Below, piece after piece: positions 41,926 to 51,206 of a stretch of DNA of 64,000 nucleotides. Under the pieces are notes generated by a model. It was not told the origin of the DNA. It searched no databases and saw nothing but the letters and a program-made list of their open reading frames with translations. Position numbers and translations under genes: made by a program. Each line of letters opens with the position of its first letter. Position 1 is the stretch's first letter. Origin of the DNA: PHAA01 sp022706565 (lineage in GTDB: Bacteria; Bacillota; Syntrophomonadia; Syntrophomonadales; Syntrophomonadaceae); assembly GCA_040769385.1 (NCBI GenBank), contig JAXGLD010000004.1:186001-250000 (forward strand), in the 5' to 3' direction.

Positions 41926-43167
41926 TCATGGCTTCTGGTTCTCAATCTCCACCAGCTTATCTTCCCAGGTCCGCAGGACCACTTTCTCGGGGAGATGCTC
42001 GACTATATGATTGGGCATCAAGGGGATCTTGCCCAAGCCGCCCGGGGCGTTGACGATGTAGGTGGGAATGGCCAATCCTGAAGTGTGACCGCGCAGCGAC
42101 TTCATAATATCCAGCCCGGTATCGACACTGGTCTGGAAATGGCGGGTACCCTGAACGTCCTTGGCATGGAATATATAGTAGGGGCGCACCCTTATCTTGA
42201 GCAGTTCATGGTTCAGCTTGCGCATCACGAAGGGTTCATCGTTGATCCCCTTAAGCAGGACCGCCTGGTTGCCCAGCACCGCCCCGGCGGAAATCAAGCG
42301 GTCACAGGCCAGCTTGGCTTCAGGGGTCACCTCGCGGGGATGGTTGAACTGGGTATTAATATAGATGGGCGGATAACAGCGCAGAATATCACAAAGGCCG
42401 GGAGTGACCCTTTGCGGTAATGTCACCGGTACCCGGGTGCCGAGCCGCTTGATCTCTACATGGGGAATGCTGTGCAATTCTCCCAAAATGTATTTCAATA
42501 CGCGGTCGTTGAGCATCAGGGCATCCCCTCCGGTTATGAGGACATCGCGGATCTCACGGTTACAGGCCACATATTTCAAGGCCGCATCGATATCCCTGAG
42601 ATGGGCATGGTAATCGTTCTCCCCGATATTGCGCCGCCGCTGGCAATGGCGGCAGTACATGGCGCACTGGTTGGTCACATTGATGATCATGCGGTCCGGG
42701 TAACGTCGGGTCACACAGGGGGCGGGCGAGGACTGGGCTTCGTTCATGGGGTCCAGACTGCCGCCGGGGTTCAGTTCGCGGATATCTGGTATCGCCTGCC
42801 GATAGATAGGGCTGTTTTCATAATCGGCGCCAATAAGACTCAGATAATAGGGGGAGATGGCCCATCGGTAAACCTTGCTGACCCGGTCGATACGTTTCTT
42901 GTCCAACTCGCTCAGTCCCAATATCAAGGCCAGGGTATGGCTGTCTCTGATCCTATTCTTGAGCTGCCATTTCCAGTTTTGCCAGTCATCCTCTGTGCCC
43001 CCCAGAACCTCCAGGATCCTGGCTTTATTTCGGGCAACCGCGGCAGCCAGTTCATGGGCGCCGGGCATCTCCTTGACCGCATCCAAATACCGGAGGGCGT
43101 CTTGTTTGAGCCACCCGCTCCTTAGCTGAGAAATCAGAGTGTTGTTCAACTTATCGCGCTCTATCAA
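41926..43167 (-). CDS. eam: Radical SAM aminomutase, predicted glutamate 2,3-aminomutase
   Basis: A 413-residue KamA-family enzyme: the radical SAM cluster CAMYCRHC (Cys168, 172, 175), the PLP Lys380 in GGLGKIP, and GGDALMLND. In lysine 2,3-aminomutase two Asp residues (293 and 330 in the clostridial enzyme) bind the substrate side-chain amine; here the equivalents are Lys336 (FHAKD) and Asn373 (IVNAPGG), the pair described for glutamate 2,3-aminomutase. The product would be beta-glutamate, a compatible solute. The start is TTG at 43167 behind AGGAGGAGG. A c-di-AMP riboswitch and terminator lie upstream. Confidence 0.87.
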   Translation of the reverse strand: MIERDKLNNTLISQLRSGWLKQDALRYLDAVKEMPGAHELAAAVARNKARILEVLGGTEDDWQNWKWQLKNRIRDSHTLALILGLSELDKKRIDRVSKVYRWAISPYYLSLIGADYENSPIYRQAIPDIRELNPGGSLDPMNEAQSSPAPCVTRRYPDRMIINVTNQCAMYCRHCQRRRNIGENDYHAHLRDIDAALKYVACNREIRDVLITGGDALMLNDRVLKYILGELHSIPHVEIKRLGTRVPVTLPQRVTPGLCDILRCYPPIYINTQFNHPREVTPEAKLACDRLISAGAVLGNQAVLLKGINDEPFVMRKLNHELLKIRVRPYYIFHAKDVQGTRHFQTSVDTGLDIMKSLRGHTSGLAIPTYIVNAPGGLGKIPLMPNHIVEHLPEKVVLRTWEDKLVEIENQKP

Positions 43168-43227
43168 TTAATCCTCCTCCTCCTTAATCAAAAATTCGGC
43201 TTGTATGATAGCAGGGGTAAGGTTATA

Positions 43228-43262
43228 AAAAACCAGAAAACCAAAGGCAGTCCTTTGGTTCT
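43228..43262 (-). terminator. Expression-platform terminator of the c-di-AMP riboswitch
   Basis: On the minus strand AACCAAAGG-ACTG-CCTTTGGTT followed by TTCTGGTTTTTT. It lies between the aptamer and the aminomutase start, about 60 nt before the TTG. Confidence 0.8.
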
Positions 43263-43276
43263 ACATGTTAGTTATT

Positions 43277-43400
43277 AACCTCGGATTCCCTCATAAGCGC
43301 TTACGGGGTTAGCTGACGGGTTCGGGATAAGGGCCTCCCTACCTTGCGGATTCACCCCGGAAATTGGTTCCCCCGCTCTCTGTTCCAGAGATTCGGCGCA
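43277..43400 (-). ncRNA. c-di-AMP riboswitch (ydaO/yuaA class) upstream of the aminomutase
   Basis: The minus strand reads GCCGAATC...GGGGGAACCA...GGGGTGAATCCGCA...GTAGGGAG...CCCGAACCCGTCAGCTAACC..GTAAGCG, matching all the conserved blocks of the ydaO class in order. This class binds two c-di-AMP molecules and usually turns genes off by terminator formation. A terminator is present at the right place. Known ydaO targets are cell-wall hydrolases, potassium transport and osmolyte genes, so control of beta-glutamate synthesis fits. Confidence 0.93.
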
Positions 43401-43812
43401 TTGACAGTAATGCTTTTAGATTTAAGCCAGTCCCTGTCCGTAAGTTGTCTGGTAACAAACACCACCATTTCTAATTTGCGATTGCTTTTGCCTAATACTA
43501 GAATATGCTAATACGCTGCCAGGTGCCCTTGTACGGCATAAGCGGCGGAGCATTTCATGTTAAAATGTATTTGAAAACCCGTTTTGCAGATCATCGCTGA
43601 CTGTCATGAATGCACCCGGCACCTTCAAATCGTTAACTTCAGCTTACAAATAACTTGTGGCAGAATTAAGGCAAACAAGCAAGCCATTGAGCAGAAATAG
43701 TATCCAGCTTGGAAATTGCCGCCTTTGGACCGGTGACATATTTGCGCCACAATTGTTGCTTATGCTGACCAGAGAAGTTAGTCCCAGCAACTGATTCAAA
43801 GGAGCGAAGCCA

Positions 43813-44508
43813 TTGAGCACCATCTTTTTGGTTGACGACCAGGAAAACATCCGCATTCTGATCAGCCAATACCTGCAAAAAGAAGGCTACACCGTGGAGT
43901 CGTTCGATAGTGTGGAAGAGATGGCCCACCGCCTCAAGTCTGGATATCCCGATATGCTGATCCTGGATATCATGCTACCCGGGCAGGATGGTCTGGAATT
44001 CTGCCGCAACCTGCGCCAGCACAGCAATATCCCGGTAATTTTCATATCAGCCCGGCGAAAAGCCCTGGACCGGATCATGGGCCTGGAAATCGGCGGCGAC
44101 GATTACCTCCCCAAACCCTTCAGCCCCCGCGAATTGGTAGCCCGGGTACGAACGGTATTTCGCCGCACCATGGTTCCGCCTGAGCCCAAGAAATACTTCC
44201 TGGCGGGGAATCTGAAACTGATCCCCGGCGATCGATTGCTGCTGATCGATGGCCAAGAATTGGCCCTTTCCGCCAAGGAATACGATCTCCTGGAATTGCT
44301 TATCAATCATCCTCAGCGCACTTTTAATCGCCAGGAGCTGCTGGATCGTATCTGGGGTTATGATTATGAGGGCAGTGAACGAGCGGTTGACGATCTGGTC
44401 AAACGTTTGCGGCGCAAGCTCAATGAAAGCAACTCATCAACCAACATTCAGACTATATGGGGATATGGGTACCGGCTAGATGGTCAAGTGGAGAAGTATA
44501 TCTACTAA
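43813..44508 (+). CDS. OmpR-family response regulator
   Basis: A 231-residue regulator with a receiver domain (Asp52 in ILDIMLPG, Lys in YLPKPFSP) and a C-terminal winged helix (LSAKEYDLLELLINHPQRTFNRQELLDRIWGYDYEGSERAVDDLVKRLRRKL). The start is TTG at 43813 behind AAAGGAG. It overlaps the cognate kinase gene by 29 bp. The signal is unknown. Confidence 0.9.
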   Translation: MSTIFLVDDQENIRILISQYLQKEGYTVESFDSVEEMAHRLKSGYPDMLILDIMLPGQDGLEFCRNLRQHSNIPVIFISARRKALDRIMGLEIGGDDYLPKPFSPRELVARVRTVFRRTMVPPEPKKYFLAGNLKLIPGDRLLLIDGQELALSAKEYDLLELLINHPQRTFNRQELLDRIWGYDYEGSERAVDDLVKRLRRKLNESNSSTNIQTIWGYGYRLDGQVEKYIY

Positions 44509-45865
44509 AATTATTACCAGTTATCTGGCGGTGGTGGTTTTCACCTTCCTGGTGACGGCGCTGGCCTTCTACCCCATCCTGGTAGGAGTTCTGGAAAGGC
44601 GCGCCGAGATTGGACTGGAAAAACAGGCCTGGGAGATTGCCTACGCCATCAGGACAGGAACTCCGCCGTCGGAGATTCCAAGTCTGCCTTTAACCATTCC
44701 TCTGTTGGGGCGTTCGGTGGAGAGTAGTTTCCTATGGGTCAGCTCCCAGGATGTAATTATATACAGCACCGACCAACAGCAGTTTCCAACCGGACGATTG
44801 CTGGACCGGCTGCCGGTCTCCCTGCGGTCAGATGAGCCCATCGACCAAGGCCAGGCCAACATATATAGAGGCGACCGGTATTTGACGGTTGAGGTACCGG
44901 GAGGCGATGGGGGCACTGTGTTGAGCTATCTGCCGCTGGCTGATCTGCAGAGCCTCTACCAGGAAATCCTGTTAACCGTTCTGGGCAGCTTGGTAATGGC
45001 GGTGATGGCGGCTGTGCTGATTGCTTTCTTCATTATCCGATATTTGATAAAACCGCTGCGTTCCCTGGAAGATTTCGCCCAAGCGGTGGGCAACCGGCAA
45101 TTCGACCAGCGACTTGAGGTGAGCTCCGGCAACGAACTGTCCCAGTTGGCTTCCGCCTTCAACCAGATGCTAGACCAGTTAAGAAGCTATGATGAGAGCA
45201 TGCGGGCCTTTTTCCAAAATGCCTCCCATGAGCTGAAAACACCCTTGATGAGTATCAACGGTTATGCCGAGGGCATTCGGGACGGTGTGTTTACCGGCCC
45301 CGAGGTGGACAAGGCGATTGAGATAATCCATAAAGAGAGCTTGCGGCTGCGCGACGTGGTTGAAAATATTATCGATCTGACCATCCTGGATCAGCCCGAT
45401 CTTGGTTATTTCCTGCCCCACAACCTAGACTTCATCGCCGAATCAGTTATGGATACGGTAGGGGGTTACGCCCTGGACCGCGGCGTACAGATTGAGATTA
45501 ACATTCCCCCGCAAACGCTGGTGATCGGCCACTGGGATCACTTATACAGTCTGCTGGTCAACCTGCTGTCGAACGGTATTCGCCATGCCTGCAGCAAGGT
45601 AACCGTCAGTGCCACTCGGCTGCAGGACGAGGCCAAGGTCAGAATAGAGGTGGAAGATGACGGGTCCGGCTTCACCCCGGAGGACCTGGCCCATGCTTTC
45701 GAATATTTTTATAGCTGCCATCGCGCCGGTTCCGGGCTGGGCCTCCCCATCGCCCAAAAGATCGTGCACGAACATGGCGGGACCATCAGGCTGTATAATG
45801 CCGCCACAGGCGGAGCGGCAGTGGAAGTGATCCTGCCAGCGGCGATCGAACTGGACGACATATGA
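44480..45865 (+). CDS. Sensor histidine kinase (HAMP, HisKA, HATPase)
   Basis: A 461-residue kinase: N-terminal membrane helix (about 12-35), an extracytoplasmic domain of about 120 residues, a second helix (about 160-190), HAMP, the phosphoacceptor SHELKTPL at about residue 250, and an ATPase domain ending GSGLGLPIAQKIVHEHGG. It pairs with the overlapping OmpR-type regulator. ATG 44480 is used; GTG 44489 is an alternative. Confidence 0.88.
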   Translation: MVKWRSISTKIITSYLAVVVFTFLVTALAFYPILVGVLERRAEIGLEKQAWEIAYAIRTGTPPSEIPSLPLTIPLLGRSVESSFLWVSSQDVIIYSTDQQQFPTGRLLDRLPVSLRSDEPIDQGQANIYRGDRYLTVEVPGGDGGTVLSYLPLADLQSLYQEILLTVLGSLVMAVMAAVLIAFFIIRYLIKPLRSLEDFAQAVGNRQFDQRLEVSSGNELSQLASAFNQMLDQLRSYDESMRAFFQNASHELKTPLMSINGYAEGIRDGVFTGPEVDKAIEIIHKESLRLRDVVENIIDLTILDQPDLGYFLPHNLDFIAESVMDTVGGYALDRGVQIEINIPPQTLVIGHWDHLYSLLVNLLSNGIRHACSKVTVSATRLQDEAKVRIEVEDDGSGFTPEDLAHAFEYFYSCHRAGSGLGLPIAQKIVHEHGGTIRLYNAATGGAAVEVILPAAIELDDI

Positions 45866-45900
45866 CCGGGGCAGGTTATTCTGGACCAGTCAAGAAATTG

Positions 45901-45929
45901 GTCATGATATTGGAGTAAATGAATATACT
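45901..45929 (+). promoter_or_regulatory. Putative sigma-E (sporulation) promoter of ytrHI
   Basis: GTCATGAT (45901-45908), 13 bp, AATATACT (45922-45929). The -10 matches the mother-cell sigma-E consensus CATAYAHT at seven of eight positions, the -35 at six of eight. ytrHI of Bacillus subtilis is a sigma-E operon. Confidence 0.5.
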
Positions 45930-45959
45930 TGAGGCAAATGCATCAGGTTGGTATTTGGC

Positions 45960-46286
45960 ATGGAGATTTTCACCCACAAAGCCATACTAATATTTTTTAC
46001 GGCCCTGGGGATTGTCCTGGGGTCTTCATTGTTGGGGACCCTGGCTGCGGTGTTGGTAAAAGAACCGCCCATTGGGACCATGCTGCACCTAGCCCGGGAA
46101 ATAAAGATCTGGGCGATAGTGGCCGCCATCGGGGGAACCTTCTCCACCTTCGAAATCATCGAATCCGGGCTTTTCAAGGGTGAATTGCGGCCGCTGCTAA
46201 AACAGCTGGCTTATATTTTTTCTGCCCTGCTAGGTACCCAGGCCGGTTACTATTTAATCCTGATCATTTCCGGGCGGGGCCGATGA
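45960..46286 (+). CDS. ytrH: Sporulation membrane protein YtrH
   Basis: A 108-residue protein with three or four membrane helices; AILIFFTALGIVLGSSLLGTLAAVLVKEPPIGTMLHLAREIKIWAIVAAIGGTF matches the YtrH family. It is made in the mother cell and needed for normal spore formation in Bacillus. ATG 45960 is taken in preference to an in-frame GTG/ATG 12 bp upstream. The stop overlaps ytrI by 4 bp, the usual arrangement. Confidence 0.85.
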   Translation: MEIFTHKAILIFFTALGIVLGSSLLGTLAAVLVKEPPIGTMLHLAREIKIWAIVAAIGGTFSTFEIIESGLFKGELRPLLKQLAYIFSALLGTQAGYYLILIISGRGR

Positions 46287-46840
46287 AACGTTATATTTTC
46301 TGGGCAGCTCTGGTCCTTCTCGGCATACTTCTGGGTGCCGCCTCAACGACCGTGCTGGTCGGCGCCCAGCTGGATGACCTGCATATACAAAATCAGTCCC
46401 TGCAGGCGAATCTGGCGGCCATGGATGCCCAGGTCCAACAATTGCAGCAAACCCCTAAGAAACGGGTCATCAGCCGGATCAACACTAAAGTCAATTTTGT
46501 CGATGCCAATGAATGGGATGGTTTTACCAGGAGCACCCTCGAGCTGTCAGTGGAGAAGCACATCCGAGAGTGGCTGGCGGGCTTGAAGGGCCAGGCGGTA
46601 ACCGAGGTCAATTATATGCTTATCCCCCAGATTGTCGATAATCGCGAGATTGAGATCGACAAACAGAAGATGCGCCTGGTGGTGCGGATGGTGATCATCT
46701 CTGAAACCGTAACGGTTTATGTCGACGTTTTCCCTCTGACTGCCCCGGCAGTGGCTGGCAGCCGTACAAATAATAACCCTGGCCTCAATATGGGGCAAGC
46801 TGCTCATATATTTCCGGGAACGCGCTTCCGCCCCATTTAG
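46283..46840 (+). CDS. ytrI: Sporulation protein YtrI-like
   Basis: A 185-residue protein with an N-terminal membrane helix, a short coiled coil (LHIQNQSLQANLAAMDAQVQQLQQ) and a conserved soluble domain (VNFVDANEWDGFTRSTLELSVEKHIREWLAGLKGQAV). Placement directly after ytrH with a 4-bp overlap and the topology support YtrI. Sequence identity alone would be weak evidence. Confidence 0.75.
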   Translation: MKRYIFWAALVLLGILLGAASTTVLVGAQLDDLHIQNQSLQANLAAMDAQVQQLQQTPKKRVISRINTKVNFVDANEWDGFTRSTLELSVEKHIREWLAGLKGQAVTEVNYMLIPQIVDNREIEIDKQKMRLVVRMVIISETVTVYVDVFPLTAPAVAGSRTNNNPGLNMGQAAHIFPGTRFRPI

Positions 46841-46975
46841 ATTAATCGCCCAGCGGCAAGCCAAAATTGTGCCACAAATATATTGTACAATTGGAAACTG
46901 GGTCGGTACGGACTATTCTGCCAAAGATTTAATAACAAAGCCGCCTGCTTTATAGCCGGCGGGTAGGAGTAGAGA

Positions 46976-48298
46976 ATGAACCAAGAAGACATATTTAAGG
47001 ACATTAAAGACAAGGGAATCGAATTTATCAGACTGCAATTTATTGATATCTTCGGGATCATGAAGAGCACTTCCATTATGGCCAGCGAACTTGATCGGGC
47101 CTTCGGCGGCGAATTGATGTTTGACGGTTCCTCGATAGACGGTTTTGCTTCCATCCACGAGTCGGACCAATGTATTGTCCCTGACCCCGACACCTATGCG
47201 GTCATGCCCTGGAGACCCCAGGAAGAGGGCGTGGCCCGGATGATCTGCGACGTATATTCAACTGATGGCGCGCCTTTTCATGGCTGCCCGCGCCATATCC
47301 TTAAAAAAGCCCTGCGGGAAGTGGAACAGATGGGCTTTGAATACAACATCGGCCCGGAAGGAGAGTTTTTCCTGTTCCATGCCGATGACCAGGGTTACCC
47401 GCTTTTCGACATCCATGATCATGCCGGCTATTTTGACCTGGCACCGGTTGATCTGGGCGAAGATGCCCGCCGCAGTATTATTCTGACCTTGAAAAAGATG
47501 GGGTTCCAAATTGAGTCGTCCCACCACGAAGTGGCCCCGGGGCAACATGAAATAGACTTTAAATACGGTGAAGCCTTACAGACCGCCGACAACTGGATAA
47601 CCTTTCGGGACGTGGTAAAAAACATTGCTCGGCAGTCAGGGCTATACGCCACCTTTATGCCAAAACCCTTAAGCGGGGAAAATGGCAGCGCTATGCACTG
47701 TAACCAGTCTCTGTTCAAGGACGGACACAATGTGTTTTACGAACCGCAAGCCCCTGACGCGTTGAGCGATCTGGCCCGTTTCTTTATCGGCGGACTCCTT
47801 AAGCATGCCCGAGGCCTGGCGGCCATTGCCAATCCCATCGTAAACAGCTATAAACGTCTGAAGCCCGGTTATGAAGCGCCCACCAATGTCGCCTGGTCCA
47901 CCAACAACCGCAGCACCCTGATAAGAGTTCCGGCCGCCCGGGGTAACAGTACCCGTATCGAGTATCGCAGCCCGGACCCGACCGCCAACCCTTATCTTCT
48001 TTTTGCTTTGATGCTCCGGGCTGGTCTGGATGGTGTCAAAAACCAAATCATCCCCCCCCAGCCCCTGCATGGCAATGGCTATGCTGCCGATACCATTGGC
48101 TCCACCGGGATGGGGCCGGAACGCTATCCCCGCCATCTAGCGGAAGCCCTGGAGGAAATGGTCCGGGATCCGCTTATAATCGAAACCATCGGGGAACATG
48201 TTTTTAATAATTATCTCTTGTACAAACAGAAGGAGTGGGCCCAGTACGCTGAATGCGTACATGATTGGGAAATACGCAAATACCTCAACCGCTTTTAA
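46976..48298 (+). CDS. glnA: Glutamine synthetase type I
   Basis: A 440-residue GSI: MFDGSSIDGF near residue 45, GPEGEFFLF (metal Glu), HHEVAPGQHEIDF, NGSAMHCNQSL, NPIVNSYKRLKPGYEAPTNVAWSTNNRSTLIRVPAARG and EYRSPDPTANPYL. Length and lack of an insertion match the alpha (GSI-alpha) subgroup of Firmicutes, regulated by feedback rather than adenylylation. It stands alone; no glnR-like repressor gene is adjacent. GTAGGAG precedes the ATG. Confidence 0.94.
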   Translation: MNQEDIFKDIKDKGIEFIRLQFIDIFGIMKSTSIMASELDRAFGGELMFDGSSIDGFASIHESDQCIVPDPDTYAVMPWRPQEEGVARMICDVYSTDGAPFHGCPRHILKKALREVEQMGFEYNIGPEGEFFLFHADDQGYPLFDIHDHAGYFDLAPVDLGEDARRSIILTLKKMGFQIESSHHEVAPGQHEIDFKYGEALQTADNWITFRDVVKNIARQSGLYATFMPKPLSGENGSAMHCNQSLFKDGHNVFYEPQAPDALSDLARFFIGGLLKHARGLAAIANPIVNSYKRLKPGYEAPTNVAWSTNNRSTLIRVPAARGNSTRIEYRSPDPTANPYLLFALMLRAGLDGVKNQIIPPQPLHGNGYAADTIGSTGMGPERYPRHLAEALEEMVRDPLIIETIGEHVFNNYLLYKQKEWAQYAECVHDWEIRKYLNRF

Positions 48299-48616
48299 AC
48301 TACCCGCCTTCCCCCATCCAATGCCCGGGCCGAGCTTGTACAGCTGGGCTGCGTCTCTGTGTCCGGCATAAACCTTGGGGACCCCAGACCGCCAGAAATT
48401 GAAGCGGCATATCTACCCCATGACTTTCCAGCCCTGACAGCTGATATTTTCCTCAGGGCAAGATCAAAAGTTTATGTATAATATAGGGAAGGAACTTAGA
48501 CTAGGTTGTAAGGTGGTTGCACACTCGCAGAGCAGGTTGCGGTGAGACTGAACCAGACCTGCCCATCAGGCGGCAGGCACCCGATTCAAGCACTACTTTG
48601 GAGGAGGCCACTTAGG
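48299..48616. other. Intergenic region after glnA, no recognised element
   Basis: About 320 bp. A TATAAT near 48477 may belong to the promoter of the OmpA-like gene but lacks a good -35. GGGGACCCC near 48379 is a short palindrome. No terminator with a U tract was seen for glnA. Confidence 0.35.
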
Positions 48617-49246
48617 GTGAGCAAACTGGACGATACATTTGAACTATTGGAAGAAGACGTTCCCAAAGCACCCAGGCGGCAACGTCCCAAAATCCCGATA
48701 TGGCTGCTGTTGGTGCTGCTCCTGGTGGGAGGAGCAGGGGGAGCTTACGGATACTATGGAAAAAACCTGCCCGGCTTTACTACTGTACCGGTACTCCAGA
48801 CTCCAGTCGAAGTCCCGGAACAACCACCGGCCCCGGTCACCCAACCCACCCCGGAGCAACCGGCACCGCCGCCTACCAAGGAGGTCCCGACTCCGGTCAA
48901 TATCGTGGTCAACTATGACCCCGACAGTTATGACATCAGGCCTGACGAGTTACCCGCACTGGAGGAATTGGCGACGCTGATCAGGGACAATCCCGGCCTC
49001 TTGAAGATGAGTGCCTATACCGATGACGATGGTCCGACTAGCGGGCAGTGGCTGTCCGAACGACGGGCTGAAACCATGGTGGAATTCTTTAGGTCGAGAG
49101 GTGTCCCGGATAATGTCAGATTCGATGTAAAAGCCTATGGGGAACTATACCCCATCGCCGACAATAGTACCGAAGAAGGCCGGGCCCAGAACCGGCGGGT
49201 GGAAATCTATTTCATACCTGACGCCTGGGCAGAGCAGGCACAGTAA
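48617..49246 (+). CDS. OmpA/MotB-type peptidoglycan-binding membrane protein
   Basis: A 209-residue protein with a short cytoplasmic N-terminus, one membrane helix (IPIWLLLVLLLVGGAGGAYGYYG), a Pro/Thr-rich wall-spanning linker and a C-terminal OmpA-like domain (SYDIRPDELPALEELATLI, YTDDDGPTSGQWLSERRAETMVEFFRSRGV, GRAQNRRVEIYFI). The RR-VEI ending is the conserved peptidoglycan-contacting segment. The start is taken as GTG 48617 behind GGAGGAGG. Confidence 0.8.
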   Translation: MSKLDDTFELLEEDVPKAPRRQRPKIPIWLLLVLLLVGGAGGAYGYYGKNLPGFTTVPVLQTPVEVPEQPPAPVTQPTPEQPAPPPTKEVPTPVNIVVNYDPDSYDIRPDELPALEELATLIRDNPGLLKMSAYTDDDGPTSGQWLSERRAETMVEFFRSRGVPDNVRFDVKAYGELYPIADNSTEEGRAQNRRVEIYFIPDAWAEQAQ

Positions 49247-49380
49247 GAAAAGCTATGGTTTGCCGGGCAGCGCCCCTTCCCCAAGGGCCAGATTATCCCA
49301 AAGGATGTATGTCATAGCTGACTTTTGCAACCACCAGGATAACCTGGGGAGACGTCCCCCCCGGCGGTCCCGGTGGTATT

Positions 49381-49572
49381 TTATGTGGTTTGGGTGTGTT
49401 TGACGATAAACTCGGTAAGCCATTGCAAAAACTGACCATCGGGACGAGGGTCGGAATCGAGAAAATGTAGTGCCACTTGAGCGGCTGATAAAGGTTCATA
49501 ATCACCATAATCGGATAACCCAATATAACTTATAAAGCACCTTGAAACCCCGAAAGAAAGATTTCCACACAT
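49381..49572 (-). CDS. Hypothetical small protein, 63 residues
   Basis: MCGNLSFGVSRCFISYIGLSDYGDYEPLSAAQVALHFLDSD... is soluble, with PRPDGQFLQWLTEFIVKHTQ at the C-terminus. It has AGGAGGG eight bases before the ATG and no overlapping gene, which argues it is real. No family recognised. It faces the OmpA-like gene. Confidence 0.6.
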   Translation of the reverse strand: MCGNLSFGVSRCFISYIGLSDYGDYEPLSAAQVALHFLDSDPRPDGQFLQWLTEFIVKHTQTT

Positions 49573-49840
49573 GATGGCCCTCCTGTCTCGTTTCTATTGT
49601 GCCCACAATCTATAAGGCATATAAAAACGTATGCCGAAACACCTTTCTTTTCCTGAACGGGTAAATCCTTTTGATTTGCTATCGTCGTAAAACAGGGCCT
49701 CGCGCTGGGCAGCATACATGGAGGGGATGACCGATGATAGTTAGATATAATGATAAGGAGTAAACTATAATAGGCGGGCGGACAATATTGCGGGTTCCGG
49801 TGGTCGGCTCGGTACCAGTCCCCATATGGAGGTGTATCCC

Positions 49841-51181
49841 ATGGATAATCTCAGCGAGAACCTGCTCCAATACATAAGCAATCACAACCACCGCGAGATT
49901 GCAGCTCTCTTCGAAGCTCATTACGCCATCGATATTGCGCTGGCTTTACAGACACTGGATAGTCAGGACCTGGAGGGCTTCTGCCGGTTGGTTGGAAATG
50001 AACAGCTGGCAGCAGTCCTGGAAGAAGGCAGCCTCATGCTCAGAAAACGCATCGTCGGTCTGATCGATGCGGAGCGGATTGTATCTGTCTTCACGTATAT
50101 GTCCAGTGACGACATAGCCGATATAGTCGGTGAAATGCCGCTGGACCAGCGGAAAAAACTGCTGCGCATGATGAGAAGCAGCGACTCCCAGACTATCGAA
50201 AAACTGCTGGGCTACGGACCGGATACGGCTGGCGGTAATATGACCACCGAATACATCGCCCTCCGCAACAGTCTTAAAATCAGTGAAGCCCTGAACAAGA
50301 TCAAGATGATAGGACCCAAGACGGAAGTCATCGAAGTCCTGTTTGTTGTGAACGATTCCAATGAATTGATCGGTACAGCCGATCTGCGTGATATCCTGAC
50401 CTCGCCCGGGGATGCCGAACTCGATCAAATCACCGACAAAAACCTGCTCGCAGTCTATCCGGAAACCGACCAGGAGGAGGTCTCGCAACTGGTTTCCAAA
50501 TACGACCTTAAGGCAATTCCGGTGATCAACCACCGGAATGCCATCCTGGGCATAATAACCGTCGATGACATCATCGACATAATCGTGGAAGAGTACACGG
50601 AAGACTTTTTGATGGTATCCGGAGTAAGCAAGGACGAAAATATCCACAGCACCTTGCCGGAATCCATCCGGCGCCGCCTGCCGTGGCTCTATATCAACCT
50701 GGGAGCAGTTATGCTGGCCTCCTTCACGGTGGCGCTGTTTGAAGATGTGATAGCCCAGGTGGTGGCGCTGGCGGTTGCCATGCCGATCGTAGCCGGGTTG
50801 GGCGGCAACGCCGGTTTTCAGACTCTGTCGGTGGTGATCCGCAGTATAACGCTGGGCGAGGTGAATTTAAATAACGGCTGGCATCTGGTCATCAAGGAAA
50901 TCGCCCTGGGTCTGATCCATGGTCTGTCGGTCGGGATTGTGGCGGGAGTAATCCTCTACCTCAAATACGGCAACGTTTATCTGGGACTGATAATCGTGGC
51001 GGCCATGGTGGGGAATTTGATCATCGCCGGTCTGTTCGGCTACCTGGTCCCCTTGATCCTGCGCCAGTTGAACATCGACCCGGCGGTGGCGTCCTCCATC
51101 TTCGTCACCACCGCCACCGATGTCTTTGGGTTCTTCGCCTTCCTGGGGCTAGCCCGCCTCTTCCTGCCCTACCTGCTCTAG
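49841..51181 (+). CDS. mgtE: Magnesium transporter MgtE
   Basis: A 446-residue MgtE: N-terminal superhelical domain (residues about 10-125, LPLDQRKKLLRMM), two CBS domains (about 130-250, TTEYIALRNSL, ITVDDIIDIIVEEYTEDFL) and five membrane helices with the pore motif GLGGNAGFQTLSVVIRSI. It passes Mg2+ and closes when cytoplasmic Mg2+ occupies the CBS/N domains. The ATG at 49841 has GGAGGTG upstream. No M-box riboswitch was found in front. Confidence 0.93.
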   Translation: MDNLSENLLQYISNHNHREIAALFEAHYAIDIALALQTLDSQDLEGFCRLVGNEQLAAVLEEGSLMLRKRIVGLIDAERIVSVFTYMSSDDIADIVGEMPLDQRKKLLRMMRSSDSQTIEKLLGYGPDTAGGNMTTEYIALRNSLKISEALNKIKMIGPKTEVIEVLFVVNDSNELIGTADLRDILTSPGDAELDQITDKNLLAVYPETDQEEVSQLVSKYDLKAIPVINHRNAILGIITVDDIIDIIVEEYTEDFLMVSGVSKDENIHSTLPESIRRRLPWLYINLGAVMLASFTVALFEDVIAQVVALAVAMPIVAGLGGNAGFQTLSVVIRSITLGEVNLNNGWHLVIKEIALGLIHGLSVGIVAGVILYLKYGNVYLGLIIVAAMVGNLIIAGLFGYLVPLILRQLNIDPAVASSIFVTTATDVFGFFAFLGLARLFLPYLL

Positions 51182-51206
51182 TGTCCTGGGGACGGTTCTC
51201 TTGACA

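Noticed and set aside
43476..43504. TTGCGA-17-TAGAAT as promoter for the two-component system at 43813
   Set aside because: Weak match and about 300 nt from the gene.
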